A stretch of DNA of 33,130 nt from Candidatus Methanomethylicus oleisabuli (GCA_001717025.1 MAGU01000034.1:1-33130); one strand, 5' to 3'. Numbered from the stretch's first letter, positions 16,345-23,826 are shown. Numbers and translations are program-made. Notes: generated from the letters alone by a model not told the origin.

Positions 16345-16594
16345 CTGTGTAATAGAAGGCCACCTCAAGGCTGAGTTCGCGGCACCGCTTCTCCAGCTTG
16401 GACTTCATCTTCTCGAGGGCGCCGATATCCTGCGAGATGTTCACCAAGAGCGAGAGTATGAAGACGTCGTGCATTACGACCTGATCCATGTCCTCTATGT
16501 TGTAGCCAAAGTCAGCTATCACTGAGGTTACCTCGTTTATCAGCCCGGACCTGTCCGGCCCCACCACGATGATGGCCAAGTACTTGTCAGGCAT
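16331..16594 (-). CDS. ACT-domain regulatory protein (UPF0237/GcvR-like)
   Basis: An 87-residue protein made of a single ACT domain: YLAIIVVGPDRSGLINEVTSV, then ADFGYNIEDMDQVVMHDVFILSLLV and a final charged helix and strand. Such free-standing ACT proteins bind amino acids and control partner enzymes or regulators. It is the first gene of a two-gene unit with serB, whose own N-terminus is an ACT domain, so an interaction with SerB is likely. I prefer ATG 16594 to 16621, since the fold begins there and a TATA-like TTAAATAG lies on the minus strand near 16634-16641. Confidence 0.85.
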   Translation of the reverse strand: MPDKYLAIIVVGPDRSGLINEVTSVIADFGYNIEDMDQVVMHDVFILSLLVNISQDIGALEKMKSKLEKRCRELSLEVAFYYTGGKK

Positions 16595-16621
16595 ATGGTG
16601 CATCCGCCAACCTTTCATCAA

Positions 16622-16725
16622 TGGTTAGAAAATCTATTTAACTTTTTGTTGCGATATGGAAAGGGGACGGGGCGCAATCCATCTTCTGCACATTGGCGCA
16701 CCCCAGAACACAGGAGGTCTTACAA
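16622..16725. promoter_or_regulatory. Divergent promoter between serB unit and methyl-transfer cluster
   Basis: The gap carries an AT-rich CTATTTAACTTTT at about 16633-16645 usable as a TATA element for the serB unit on the minus strand (read as TTAAATAG). On the plus strand it ends with the ribosome site AGGAGGT at 16712-16718, seven bases before the TTG at 16726. Serine and one-carbon genes thus start from one control region. Confidence 0.45.
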
Positions 16726-17385
16726 TTGGCTGACGACATACTCATCGCGCTTAAGGAAGCGATCATAAACCAGGACTCCGGCGTCGCGGCGGACCTGACC
16801 AAGGCCAGCCTTGCGGAGGGCAGGAGCCCGAACGAGATAATAGAAGCTATATCTGACGGGCTGAAGCAGGTCGGAGACCTGTTCGAAAACCAAGAGATGT
16901 TCCTGCCAGAGGTCCTGCGTGCCGCAAACGCGGCGAAGCGCTCGCTCGAGGCGGTAATACCGCTGGTCAGGAGCAGCGGGGGCAGCTACGGCAGGGGCGG
17001 AGGCAAGGGCACGGTCGCAATTGGGTCGCTCGGTCCGCATGACATAGGGAAGACTATAATAATATCCATGCTCATAGCGGCTGGCTTCGACGTCCTCGAC
17101 TTGGGAATTATGCTGACGCCGGACAAGGTTGAGAGGGCTATGAGGGAGAGCCCCAGCGTGAAGATACTCGCCCTCTCGGCGCTCCTCACATCTGACATCG
17201 GCAAGACTTCCGAGATAATCAAGAGGGTCAGGGGGCTCGGCACTGGGGTCAAGATAATGGTTGGCGGCGCAGCCATGAGCCCTAAGGTCATGAGGGAGGT
17301 TGGCGCGGACGCATACGGCAAGGACGGCGATGAGGCGGTGAAGATTGCCCGCGGGTTTGCTGAGGCGAAAGGTGAAACAAGGTGA
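16726..17385 (+). CDS. Corrinoid (methyl-carrier) protein, MtaC/MtmC/MetH-type two-domain
   Basis: A 219-residue cobalamin-binding methyl carrier. Residues 1-85 form the four-helix cap (IIEAISDGLKQVGDLFENQE, then FLPEVLRAANAAKRSLE). A Gly-rich linker (86-95) leads to the B12-binding Rossmann domain, with cobalt-ligating H105 in GPHDIGK, S151 in ALSALLTS and VGG at 179-181. The usual DxHxxG motif is GPHDIG here, so the Asp is Gly103. TTG 16726 is chosen because AGGAGGT at 16712-16718 is well placed; the track start at 16693 lacks this. It is the first gene of a cluster with a MetE-core protein and an MtrH homologue, and should carry the methyl group between them. Confidence 0.92.
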   Translation: MADDILIALKEAIINQDSGVAADLTKASLAEGRSPNEIIEAISDGLKQVGDLFENQEMFLPEVLRAANAAKRSLEAVIPLVRSSGGSYGRGGGKGTVAIGSLGPHDIGKTIIISMLIAAGFDVLDLGIMLTPDKVERAMRESPSVKILALSALLTSDIGKTSEIIKRVRGLGTGVKIMVGGAAMSPKVMREVGADAYGKDGDEAVKIARGFAEAKGETR

Positions 17386-17392
17386 CCTTAAG

Positions 17393-18289
17393 ATGAGGAT
17401 AAAGACGACCGTAATCGGGAGCCACCCCGTCGTCGGTGATGGCGATGAGGCGGTGAAGGCCGCCGTCCTTGACCAGATCGAGGCGGGAATAGACATCATC
17501 AGCGACGGGCAGACCAGAAAGGACATGATCGCCTACTTCGCAGACCACATACCGGGCTTCAAGGTTGAGGACGGCAAGTCGACGATAGTAGGCAAGATTG
17601 CCCCACCCGATGAGACGCCTTTGGTGAGAGACCTGCGCTATGCCAAGAGCCTCGCGGGCGACCGCGCAGATGTGAAGGCAGTAATCACGGGTCCTGTCAC
17701 CATGGTGTTCTTTGCCGAGCTCTCTAACACTGCCCCTTACAAGGGCTTTAGGGACGAGGCGCTCTACAGGGACGTCTCCGAGGCACTCGCCGTCGAGGCC
17801 GAGCTGGTTCAGAGTGGGGGGTTCCGGAACGTCCAGATCGACGAGCCGAGCTACTCCATAGGCGCCCCCATGAACATGGCGAAGATGGCGCTGGAGAAGG
17901 TAGCCTCCGGGGTGAGGGGCACGCGCGCGCTGCACGTCTGCGGGAGCATTAAGCGCTCCTTCGCCGACATTGTGAGGATAGACGGCATCGATGTGCTCTC
18001 ATTCGCGTTCAAGGACAGCGTTAGCAACTTCGACACTGTAGACAGGAAGATGCTTGAGGACTACGGAAAGATGCTGGGCGTCGGTTGCGTGAGCTCGACC
18101 GAGTCGGCAGTGGAGGGCGAGGAGGAGATAAGGGGCACAGTGAGGAGGGCTATCGATGCGTTCGGGCAGGATAACATCGCATGGGTGCATCCGGACTGCG
18201 GGCTGAGGTCGCTTGAGCGAGACTCGGCTAGGGGCAAGCTGAAGGCGATGGTATCCGCCATCAGGGGGATGCAGAAGGAGCTTGCTTGA
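17393..18289 (+). CDS. MetE-core (folate-independent) methyltransferase, probable methyl-corrinoid:homocysteine methyltransferase
   Basis: A 298-residue protein matching only the C-terminal catalytic barrel of cobalamin-independent methionine synthase, as in archaeal folate-independent methionine synthases. It starts TTVIGSHPVV, has QIDEPSYS (149-156) for homocysteine binding and HVC (181-183) plus HPDCG (C269) for zinc. The Glu ligand of E. coli MetE, 22 residues after the first zinc Cys, aligns without gaps to A205. GGTGA at 17381-17385 precedes the ATG at 17393 and overlaps the end of the corrinoid gene, so coupling is likely. The donor is expected to be the neighbouring methyl-corrinoid protein; transfer to coenzyme M or another thiol cannot be excluded. 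Confidence 0.85.
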   Translation: MRIKTTVIGSHPVVGDGDEAVKAAVLDQIEAGIDIISDGQTRKDMIAYFADHIPGFKVEDGKSTIVGKIAPPDETPLVRDLRYAKSLAGDRADVKAVITGPVTMVFFAELSNTAPYKGFRDEALYRDVSEALAVEAELVQSGGFRNVQIDEPSYSIGAPMNMAKMALEKVASGVRGTRALHVCGSIKRSFADIVRIDGIDVLSFAFKDSVSNFDTVDRKMLEDYGKMLGVGCVSSTESAVEGEEEIRGTVRRAIDAFGQDNIAWVHPDCGLRSLERDSARGKLKAMVSAIRGMQKELA

Positions 18290-18357
18290 GTGAGTGGTGG
18301 GCAGCTTTTTAGGTCGGCTTCGCGCTTGTGACGACACGTCTAAAGGAGTTGGATGCA

Positions 18358-19248
18358 ATGAAGGAGTTGCCCTACACTCTAGGGAGGGTTCAGATCGGCA
18401 GGCAGGGCAAGCCGGTACTGATAGGGAGCCTCTTCTACAAGTCAGACAAGAAGGTCACGAACCACAAGCTTGGGGAGGTCGACTGCCGGAGGCTCTCCAA
18501 GGAGCTCAAGGCAGTGTGCTCGCTAAGCTCGAGGGTAGGACTCGACACGGCTATCGACGTCATCGCTGAGACACCCAAGGCGATGGAGAACTATCTGGAG
18601 CTGCTCGCCGGCATGGTCGATGTGCCGCTGCTGATAGGCGGACTCAACGAGGAGTCTCGGGTGGCGGGTTATGCGAAGGCGAGGAGGCTCGGGATATCCG
18701 ACAGGTGCGGCGTAAACTCGATCTCGACCATGACGTCGGACGCGGAGCTGGCATCAATCAAGGAGGCGGGCATCAGCTTCGGCGTGCTGCAGACGCTCGA
18801 CCCCTCGGCGGTCTACCCTGAGGACAAGCTCAGGCTTCTCGAGGAGAGCATCCTCGTCAAGTGCAAAGCGGCAGGGATCGATGCCGCGGTCGTCGACGTA
18901 GGGATAATAGACTTCACGAGCGTGCACCTTGCAGTGGAGGCGATAAAGCTAATAAAGTCAAGGCTCGGGCTACCGGCGGGCTGCGCCCCATCGAATGCGG
19001 CTTATCAGCCGCTTGTAAGCAGAAAGATGACCAAGAGGGGCGCGAGGTCGGTCAACGTTGCACTCAACACGATGCTCCAGATGGGGGGCGCTGATGCCAT
19101 CTTCTACGGCCCGCTGAAGGCCTCGGCATACCTCTTCGAGGCGGCAGCGGTTGTCGAGGGCATAAAGGCGTATGGGCAGAGGCTCGCAGGAGACAAGGGG
19201 ATAGACAGGAGCGGCCCACTCTTCAGATTCCTGCCAAAGCTGCAGTAG
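18358..19248 (+). CDS. MtrH-like methyl-tetrahydromethanopterin:corrinoid methyltransferase
   Basis: A 296-residue TIM-barrel homologue of MtrH, the subunit that moves the methyl group of methyl-H4MPT to corrinoid in the methanogen Mtr complex. The start (YTLGRVQIGRQGKPVLIGSL), then LFYKSDKKVTNHKLGEVD, PLLIGGLNEESRVAGYAKA, CGVNSISTMT and GLPAGCAPSNAAY follow the family. ATG 18358 is chosen because AAGGAG at 18343-18348 precedes it; GTG 18328 is the track start. No other Mtr subunit is in this window, so it probably works with the corrinoid protein two genes upstream, either loading it from methyl-H4MPT or unloading it in reverse. Confidence 0.9.
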   Translation: MKELPYTLGRVQIGRQGKPVLIGSLFYKSDKKVTNHKLGEVDCRRLSKELKAVCSLSSRVGLDTAIDVIAETPKAMENYLELLAGMVDVPLLIGGLNEESRVAGYAKARRLGISDRCGVNSISTMTSDAELASIKEAGISFGVLQTLDPSAVYPEDKLRLLEESILVKCKAAGIDAAVVDVGIIDFTSVHLAVEAIKLIKSRLGLPAGCAPSNAAYQPLVSRKMTKRGARSVNVALNTMLQMGGADAIFYGPLKASAYLFEAAAVVEGIKAYGQRLAGDKGIDRSGPLFRFLPKLQ

Positions 19249-19262
19249 GGGGCGCCTTAATC

Positions 19263-19278
19263 CAAAAATTAATAGATT
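19263..19278 (+). promoter_or_regulatory. TATA region of the RAM-domain pair
   Basis: CAAAAATTAATAGATTAG, with TTAATAG as the likely TATA element, lies about 35-45 bases before the first RAM ATG at 19310, allowing a short leader that includes the ribosome site AGGGGT. It suggests that the pair can be transcribed separately from the MtrH gene. Confidence 0.45.
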
Positions 19279-19309
19279 AGAGCACCGTATACCCACAAGG
19301 GGTACTGTG

Positions 19310-19540
19310 ATGCCGCTTTCCTGCATAATGATCCACTGCAAGCCGGGCACGCATGGAGAGGTCGTCAAGGAGGTCAGCAAGATGAATGGCGTCAAGAGGG
19401 CTTTTGAAGTGCTTGGTGCCTTTGACGTGGTCGTGGAGTACGAGTTCTCCAGCCTAGAGAAGCTCGGCATGGCGGTCTACGAAATAGCGAAGCTACCGGG
19501 CGTGATCTCCTCAGAGACGCTGATAGAGACGATACTGTGA
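19310..19540 (+). CDS. Stand-alone Lrp/AsnC effector (RAM) domain protein 1
   Basis: A 76-residue protein equal to the ligand-binding half of Lrp/AsnC regulators without the DNA-binding half. The pattern is CIMIHCKPGTHGEVVKEVSK, then VKRAFEVLGAFDVVVEYEFS and ISSETLIETIL, the alpha-beta sandwich that forms rings and binds amino acids. AGGGGT lies before ATG 19310 (the track uses GTG 19307). It is followed after 12 bases by a second RAM protein and lies just downstream of the methyl-transfer cluster, so sensing of methionine or another amino acid for that cluster is conceivable but not shown. Confidence 0.85.
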   Translation: MPLSCIMIHCKPGTHGEVVKEVSKMNGVKRAFEVLGAFDVVVEYEFSSLEKLGMAVYEIAKLPGVISSETLIETIL

Positions 19541-19552
19541 GGTTTGTTGAAG

Positions 19553-19777
19553 ATGGTCCAGATTTGCATGCTCATAAATGCCGAGAAGATATCTGTATTC
19601 GAGGTCGTTAAGCAGCTCGAGAAGTTGCCAGAGATCGCAGACGCATTCCCTACGTTCGGCAGGTACGATGTCGTAGCCTTTGCCAACATCGAGAGGAGGG
19701 AGGATGCCGGCGCTCTGGCAAAGAAGGTTAGCGCACTCCAGGGCGTCCTAAGGACAGAGTCGATGGTTGAGGTATGA
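19553..19777 (+). CDS. Stand-alone Lrp/AsnC effector (RAM) domain protein 2
   Basis: A 74-residue RAM-domain protein with the same fold plan as its neighbour: VQICMLINAEKISVFEVVKQ, then IADAFPTFGRYDVVAFANIE and LRTESMVEV. The GxYDVVA stretch is the family's effector-loop signature. GAGGT at 19539-19543, which overlaps the stop of the first RAM gene, precedes ATG 19553, so I prefer this to TTG 19544. The two share the fold but are divergent in sequence, which suggests a hetero-oligomer or two ligands rather than a recent duplication. Confidence 0.85.
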   Translation: MVQICMLINAEKISVFEVVKQLEKLPEIADAFPTFGRYDVVAFANIERREDAGALAKKVSALQGVLRTESMVEV

Positions 19778-20093
<316 letters not shown>

Positions 20094-20708
20094 ATGCGAG
20101 TGGGAAAAGTTGGAAGTAGCCTCTCATACATGATGCAGCTACTAATCATCTGTTACGTCATTTATAGCATTTTTATAGGGGATTATCTGTGGGCTAGCCT
20201 CGGGCTTGTCTGCTTCCTGCTCACCCAAATACCGACGGTTCTAGAAAGAAGGATTGGGGTCATCGTGCCATCGGAGCTCAAATTACTGATCACCCTTGTG
20301 CTTTATTTGCATGTTGCGGGAAACGTGCGCGGCTGGTATGACTGCTATTATCCAGTTTATGATAAGGTGACGCACTTCCTTGCAGCCACGTTGGTGGCAG
20401 CACTCGGCTTCATAGCAATCGCGGTATTGGATCCATCCATCATGATTGAAACTAACGGGTACATGGCAATAGCCATCACAATAATTTTCACCACGGCGAT
20501 GGGGGCATTTTGGGAAATTGGCGAGTTCTTATTCGACCGATTCCTTGGAACACGGCTTCAACACGGCCTTACGGACACTATGTTGGACTTGGTCTTTGAT
20601 TTTATGGGCGGATGCATTGCATCATTTATCGGCAACTTTTACTTGAGGCGCAAATTGAAAGAAGACCCCATAAATTTGATTGGGATTGAGATAAAGGCTG
20701 AGATGTAG
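20094..20708 (+). CDS. Polytopic membrane protein of unknown function (DUF2238/YjdF-like)
   Basis: A protein of about 204 residues with roughly six hydrophobic helices (LLIICYVIYSIFI, ASLGLVCFLLTQIP, LLITLVLYLHVAG, FLAATLVAALGFIAIAVL, AIAITIIFTTAMGAFW and DLVFDFMGGCIASFIG). Polar residues inside helices (YDKVTHF, GAFWEIGEFLFDRF, LQHGLTDTMLDLVFD) recall YjdF/DUF2238 membrane proteins, where a His and acidic residues recur. The function is unknown. ATG 20094 suits a leaderless transcript from the TATA at 20051-20060; TTG 20088 is the track start. The AT content is a little higher than in its neighbours. Confidence 0.7.
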   Translation: MRVGKVGSSLSYMMQLLIICYVIYSIFIGDYLWASLGLVCFLLTQIPTVLERRIGVIVPSELKLLITLVLYLHVAGNVRGWYDCYYPVYDKVTHFLAATLVAALGFIAIAVLDPSIMIETNGYMAIAITIIFTTAMGAFWEIGEFLFDRFLGTRLQHGLTDTMLDLVFDFMGGCIASFIGNFYLRRKLKEDPINLIGIEIKAEM

Positions 20709-21004
20709 ATCCTTGCGAAGCAGCGGTTCATATGCTCGAGGCGAGATAGACGGAGCGCCAAGGCGGGGTTGCAGATGCTGGAACGGCAGTTTTGTGTCGC
20801 TTGTCAAGCAAGTGGCCTTCTCTCACCTGACCGGCGTTTTGACTTGGAAGAGGGCCGATAATAAGCAGCCATACCAGTCTGCGATTCTGGGTCAGGAACG
20901 CAACGGCCCTACTTGGGAGCGGGATGCTGAAGCATCCTTAAAAGGATAGTGCAGATACCGAATCATTGAACTCATTGATGCGGCTTGGAGCGGAGTGAGG
21001 CGGA
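20709..21004. other. Intergenic stretch; nothing recognised
   Basis: About 300 bases between the membrane-protein and MFS genes. The 78-residue ORF at 20713-20949 has no family-like pattern. Apart from GAGG just before the MFS start, I see no RNA gene or clear signal. Confidence 0.4.
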
Positions 21005-22225
21005 GTGCTGGGCGACTACCGGGGCATACCCAGGGAGGCGATGCTACTAGTCTACGCCACGCTGCTGCCGTCGCTTGCATTTGGAATGTTCTACACCGAC
21101 ATCAGCTACTTCCTCAGCAGCGTACAGGGGATTGGCGACGGATACATGAGCGTGCTCATCATGGTGATGGGGCTCTCGTCAGTCGCGTTCAGCATCCCGC
21201 TCGGCATCGCGGCCGACCGCTACGGCAGGAAGAAGATGCTGATCATGGGGAACATAGTCGAGAGCCTGATCATAGCTTTCTTCGCACTCACCAAGGATCC
21301 GGCGCTCCTCATGGGCATCGCCCTGCTAGCAGGAATAGGCGAGGCGGGCTTTGCGGCGTCGAGCAGCGCACTTCTGGCGGACACGGCAGGAGACATGAAG
21401 CGAACGGCATCGTTCTCGCTCTTCAGTTTCGTGAGCGCGGTAGCGGCAGGCATTGGAGGCTTCGCGATCCCTGCGGTATCGATCTTCGAGCGTTTTGGCT
21501 TCAGCAACCAAGAGGCGCATGTTGCACTCTACGTTCTGCTCGCCGTGCTCAGCCTGGCATCGACAGCATTCATACTGATGGTCAAGGAGGTCAGACCAGA
21601 GAACAAGGACGGGGCAGGAATGAAGGCTTACCTGCCAAGGAAGTCTATAGGAGTGCTGAAGAAGTATACGCTTACCGGATTCATGATAGCTTTCGGTGCA
21701 GGCCTCTTCGTTCCCATAATGACAAGATGGTTTGATGCGGCGTATGGAGTCTCGGATGTCGTCAGCGGCCCCATCATAGGGATCTCAAATATACTGATAG
21801 GGGTCGCCGCCCTCACAGCCCCGTTCCTTGCAAGGAGGCTCGGAATAGTCAAGGCGATAGTAACGACCCAAGCGCTATCGACGGCATTCATGCTGGCCAC
21901 GCCACTGTCGCTCAATTTCTATATGGCCAGCACGGTCTACACCGCGAGGACGTTCCTGATGAACATGGCGTCGCCGCTCGAGAATTCTTTACTGATGGGA
22001 ATCGTGGCGAAGGAGGAGAGGGGCGCTGCCTCGGGGATTAGCTCAGCCCTGTGGAGGCTCCCAAACGCTGCCAGTACTGCCCTGGGGGGATGGATGATTG
22101 CATCAGGGCTGCTCGCGATGCCTTTCTACATAGCGACCGTGCTGTATGCGATCTCGATATGCCTCTTCTGGAGATTCTTCGGGAGGACCCGCCTGCCGGA
22201 GGAAGCAGCATATGAGAGCGGATGA
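21005..22225 (+). CDS. Major facilitator superfamily transporter
   Basis: A 406-residue inner-membrane carrier with about twelve hydrophobic helices. The loop-2/3 signature is clear: PLGIAADRYGRKKMLIMG at about residues 61-80, and the symmetric loop in the second half is APFLARRLGIVKA. GIGEAGFAASSSALLADTAG is typical of the drug/metabolite MFS branch. The mid-protein cytoplasmic loop is charged (KEVRPENKDGAGMKAYLPRK). Substrate cannot be read from sequence. GTG 21005 follows GAGG at 20997-21000. It has no obvious partner gene. Confidence 0.92.
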   Translation: MLGDYRGIPREAMLLVYATLLPSLAFGMFYTDISYFLSSVQGIGDGYMSVLIMVMGLSSVAFSIPLGIAADRYGRKKMLIMGNIVESLIIAFFALTKDPALLMGIALLAGIGEAGFAASSSALLADTAGDMKRTASFSLFSFVSAVAAGIGGFAIPAVSIFERFGFSNQEAHVALYVLLAVLSLASTAFILMVKEVRPENKDGAGMKAYLPRKSIGVLKKYTLTGFMIAFGAGLFVPIMTRWFDAAYGVSDVVSGPIIGISNILIGVAALTAPFLARRLGIVKAIVTTQALSTAFMLATPLSLNFYMASTVYTARTFLMNMASPLENSLLMGIVAKEERGAASGISSALWRLPNAASTALGGWMIASGLLAMPFYIATVLYAISICLFWRFFGRTRLPEEAAYESG

Positions 22226-22500
22226 TGAAAGAGGGCATACGTAAAACAGTTCTGCGTGAGGCGCGCCGACGCGGGCTGCCACTGCCCCAAGCCAACATGT
22301 AAGCGACGGGGGCGAGCGCGGACACCACGCCTAGACGGCAAATACATTCGTGTGGCGCTGATCGCAATCCGCCTTATGCGGAACCCGGCGCCTCCTTCGA
22401 CTGGCTGGCGGGACGGCCGAACCGCCAATTATCGATAGAAATGACCGGCTAGCTCAATATGCCACCCTTCAGACGGGCGTGCGCTAGACGGCGCGCAGCA
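22226..22500. other. Intergenic stretch after the MFS gene; nothing convincing
   Basis: About 275 GC-rich bases between the MFS gene and a convergent gene. A 60-residue ORF (22256-22438) contains CHCPKPTC, which could look like a zinc knuckle, but the rest is Arg/Pro-rich by composition and has no start signal. Confidence 0.4.
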
Positions 22501-22821
22501 CTAAATCGCAATCTCCCGCATCGCGGACTTGACGAGTTCGTTGCCGCGCTTCTTCTTGCCACCGCCGAACATCGGCGAAGAGAGCTCGGGCGCACCATAT
22601 GTGGCCACTATCTGCTTCACAACCTCCTTAAGCTGCGCTTCGTTGTTGTGAATGAGCCTTATGGTTACCTGCGGGAATCCCGAAGGGCTCTTCTCCTTTA
22701 TCTCAACCGATGCGCCTTGTGATTTGCCAAGCTGATGGACAAGGTCAGGGTTGAAGTCGACCTTCCTCAGCCTCTTGAGGTCGTTCTTGTAGTATTGCAT
22801 CTCTACCTCAATCTCCTCCAT
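22501..22821 (-). CDS. Hypothetical 106-residue protein
   Basis: I do not recognise this protein. It opens with a charged segment (MEEIEVEMQYYKNDLKRLRKVDF), continues with alternating beta-like strands and helix (ASVEIKEKSPSGFPQVTIRLIHNNEAQLKEVVKQIVATYG), and ends in a basic loop (FGGGKKKRGNELVKSAMREI). There is no signal or membrane segment, so it should be cytoplasmic. I chose ATG 22821 because GGGGGTGAG lies just before it on the minus strand; the track start at 22941 adds 40 residues out of character. It is divergent from the exported-protein locus. Confidence 0.7.
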   Translation of the reverse strand: MEEIEVEMQYYKNDLKRLRKVDFNPDLVHQLGKSQGASVEIKEKSPSGFPQVTIRLIHNNEAQLKEVVKQIVATYGAPELSSPMFGGGKKKRGNELVKSAMREIAI

Positions 22822-23214
22822 CTTCTCACCCCCTTCAGACCAATCATCACTTGGGCAGGCTACACAGACTGAGAGGAGAATCCCTGGCATCAACGAGGCA
22901 AGCGCCATCCGCTTGCGGCACTGGAAAAGGCGAATTATCAAAGATGTGCAGAATACGTCTCAAATTCTGCATTTCCAATCGCAATTTGCTTTCCCATGGT
23001 TAATATTATGGGAAAATAATATAAAAGTATTACGGTAAAAATCATTTTAATGGAATATTGGCGTGGTTAAACTCAATTTTACACTCACAATATGTCGTAA
23101 AAATACAGTTCTGAAGGTCAGCGGCTGAGGGCGGAAAACCCCGGCAGTGTTCAGTACAAGCCGGACTGCCGGGCAATTGTGGCCTGTCATGAACCGTTGA
23201 ATCTAGCCGTTCCC
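22822..23214. other. Intergenic stretch: AT-rich promoter region plus hairpin
   Basis: Bases 22980-23095 are AT-rich (for example GGGAAAATAATATAAAAG) and probably hold the promoter of the minus-strand 106-residue gene. Bases 23140-23173 hold a strong inverted repeat, listed separately. I see no ORF or RNA gene. Confidence 0.5.
23140..23173. repeat. GC-rich inverted repeat
   Basis: CCCGGCAGT (23140-23148) and ACTGCCGGG (23165-23173) pair perfectly over nine bases around a 16-base loop. It lies about 40 bases before the first copy of the 36-bp element of the exported-protein locus. It may be a terminator remnant, an RNA hairpin or an operator. Confidence 0.65.
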
Positions 23215-23250
23215 GAGCGTTCCGCAGCGTCCCTAAAATCCCCTTGTGAT
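23215..23250 (+). promoter_or_regulatory. 36-bp upstream element, copy 1
   Basis: Begins GAGCGTTCCGCAGCGTCCCT and continues through a CTAAAATCC core to the end of the unit. It ends 22 bases before the ATG of the small exported Cys protein. A copy identical at 35 of 36 bases precedes the next gene at the same distance. CTAAAAT could be the TATA element, with the GC-rich part as an activator site. Confidence 0.8.
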
Positions 23251-23272
23251 AGCTCTAATAGCGGTGAAAGAA

Positions 23273-23566
23273 ATGAAACCAGCGGTTAAGGGATTGGCAA
23301 TCGCGGTCCTGCTGATGGCAGTGGCGGCGGTTTCCATAAATGCGGTGGCGGCTGCGACGCAGAGTCAGATCCAGGCGCAGACCGGAGACTGCGATGGCGA
23401 CAGGTTGATGGCCCATAGCAGGTTAAGGCTGATGGACAACAGCACGTGCGGTTGCTACAACGACTGCTCAGGCGACCATCTCAGGCTGATGGCGCAGAAC
23501 TGCACGGACGCAGGCGGATCGGGCATAATGCAGAGGGACCGCGACAGGACTTGCATCCTGCCTTAA
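23273..23566 (+). CDS. Small exported cysteine-rich protein
   Basis: A 97-residue protein with a signal peptide: K2/K6, hydrophobic LAIAVLLMAVAAVSINAVA, and a likely cut near AVAAATQ. The mature part has six cysteines (C40, C59, C61, C65, C77, C94), acidic DCDGDRLM and a repeated short phrase (RLMAHS, LRLMDN, LRLMAQN). It could be a disulfide-linked or metal-binding surface peptide. I know no family. GGTGA lies before ATG 23273; the track start at 23246 lies inside the 36-bp element. It shares that element with the next exported protein, so the two are probably co-regulated. Confidence 0.7.
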   Translation: MKPAVKGLAIAVLLMAVAAVSINAVAAATQSQIQAQTGDCDGDRLMAHSRLRLMDNSTCGCYNDCSGDHLRLMAQNCTDAGGSGIMQRDRDRTCILP

Positions 23567-23826
23567 TCGGGCAGCATGCAGGCGCGTACCGAGGCAGACC
23601 CTGAGGGGCAGGATCGCCCCCCTTCTTTTTTCATTTTTTACTATTTTTCAGATCGCATTATTCTCCTATTTTCTTCGAGCATTGCAACTCAAATGCGGCA
23701 AGCGACCCCTATACCAGGGGCGGTCGAACGTTGCGCGATACGGCATCGTTTGCGGGCGGCAGGGGTGCAGACGCCAAATAAAGTAATTAAAGCGCAATTG
23801 GATTGTTATATGAGATGGGCGTTGCG
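23567..23826. other. Intergenic stretch with T-rich terminator
   Basis: CTTCTTTTTTCATTTTTTAC and following T-tracts at about 23622-23648 form a good archaeal terminator for the small exported protein. The rest holds no convincing ORF; GTTATATGAG at about 23805-23814 is another TATA candidate for the large exported protein. Confidence 0.55.

Noticed and set aside
22256-22438. 60-residue ORF with a CHCPKPTC knuckle
   Set aside because: There is no start signal, the composition is Arg/Pro-rich, and there is only one weak motif.
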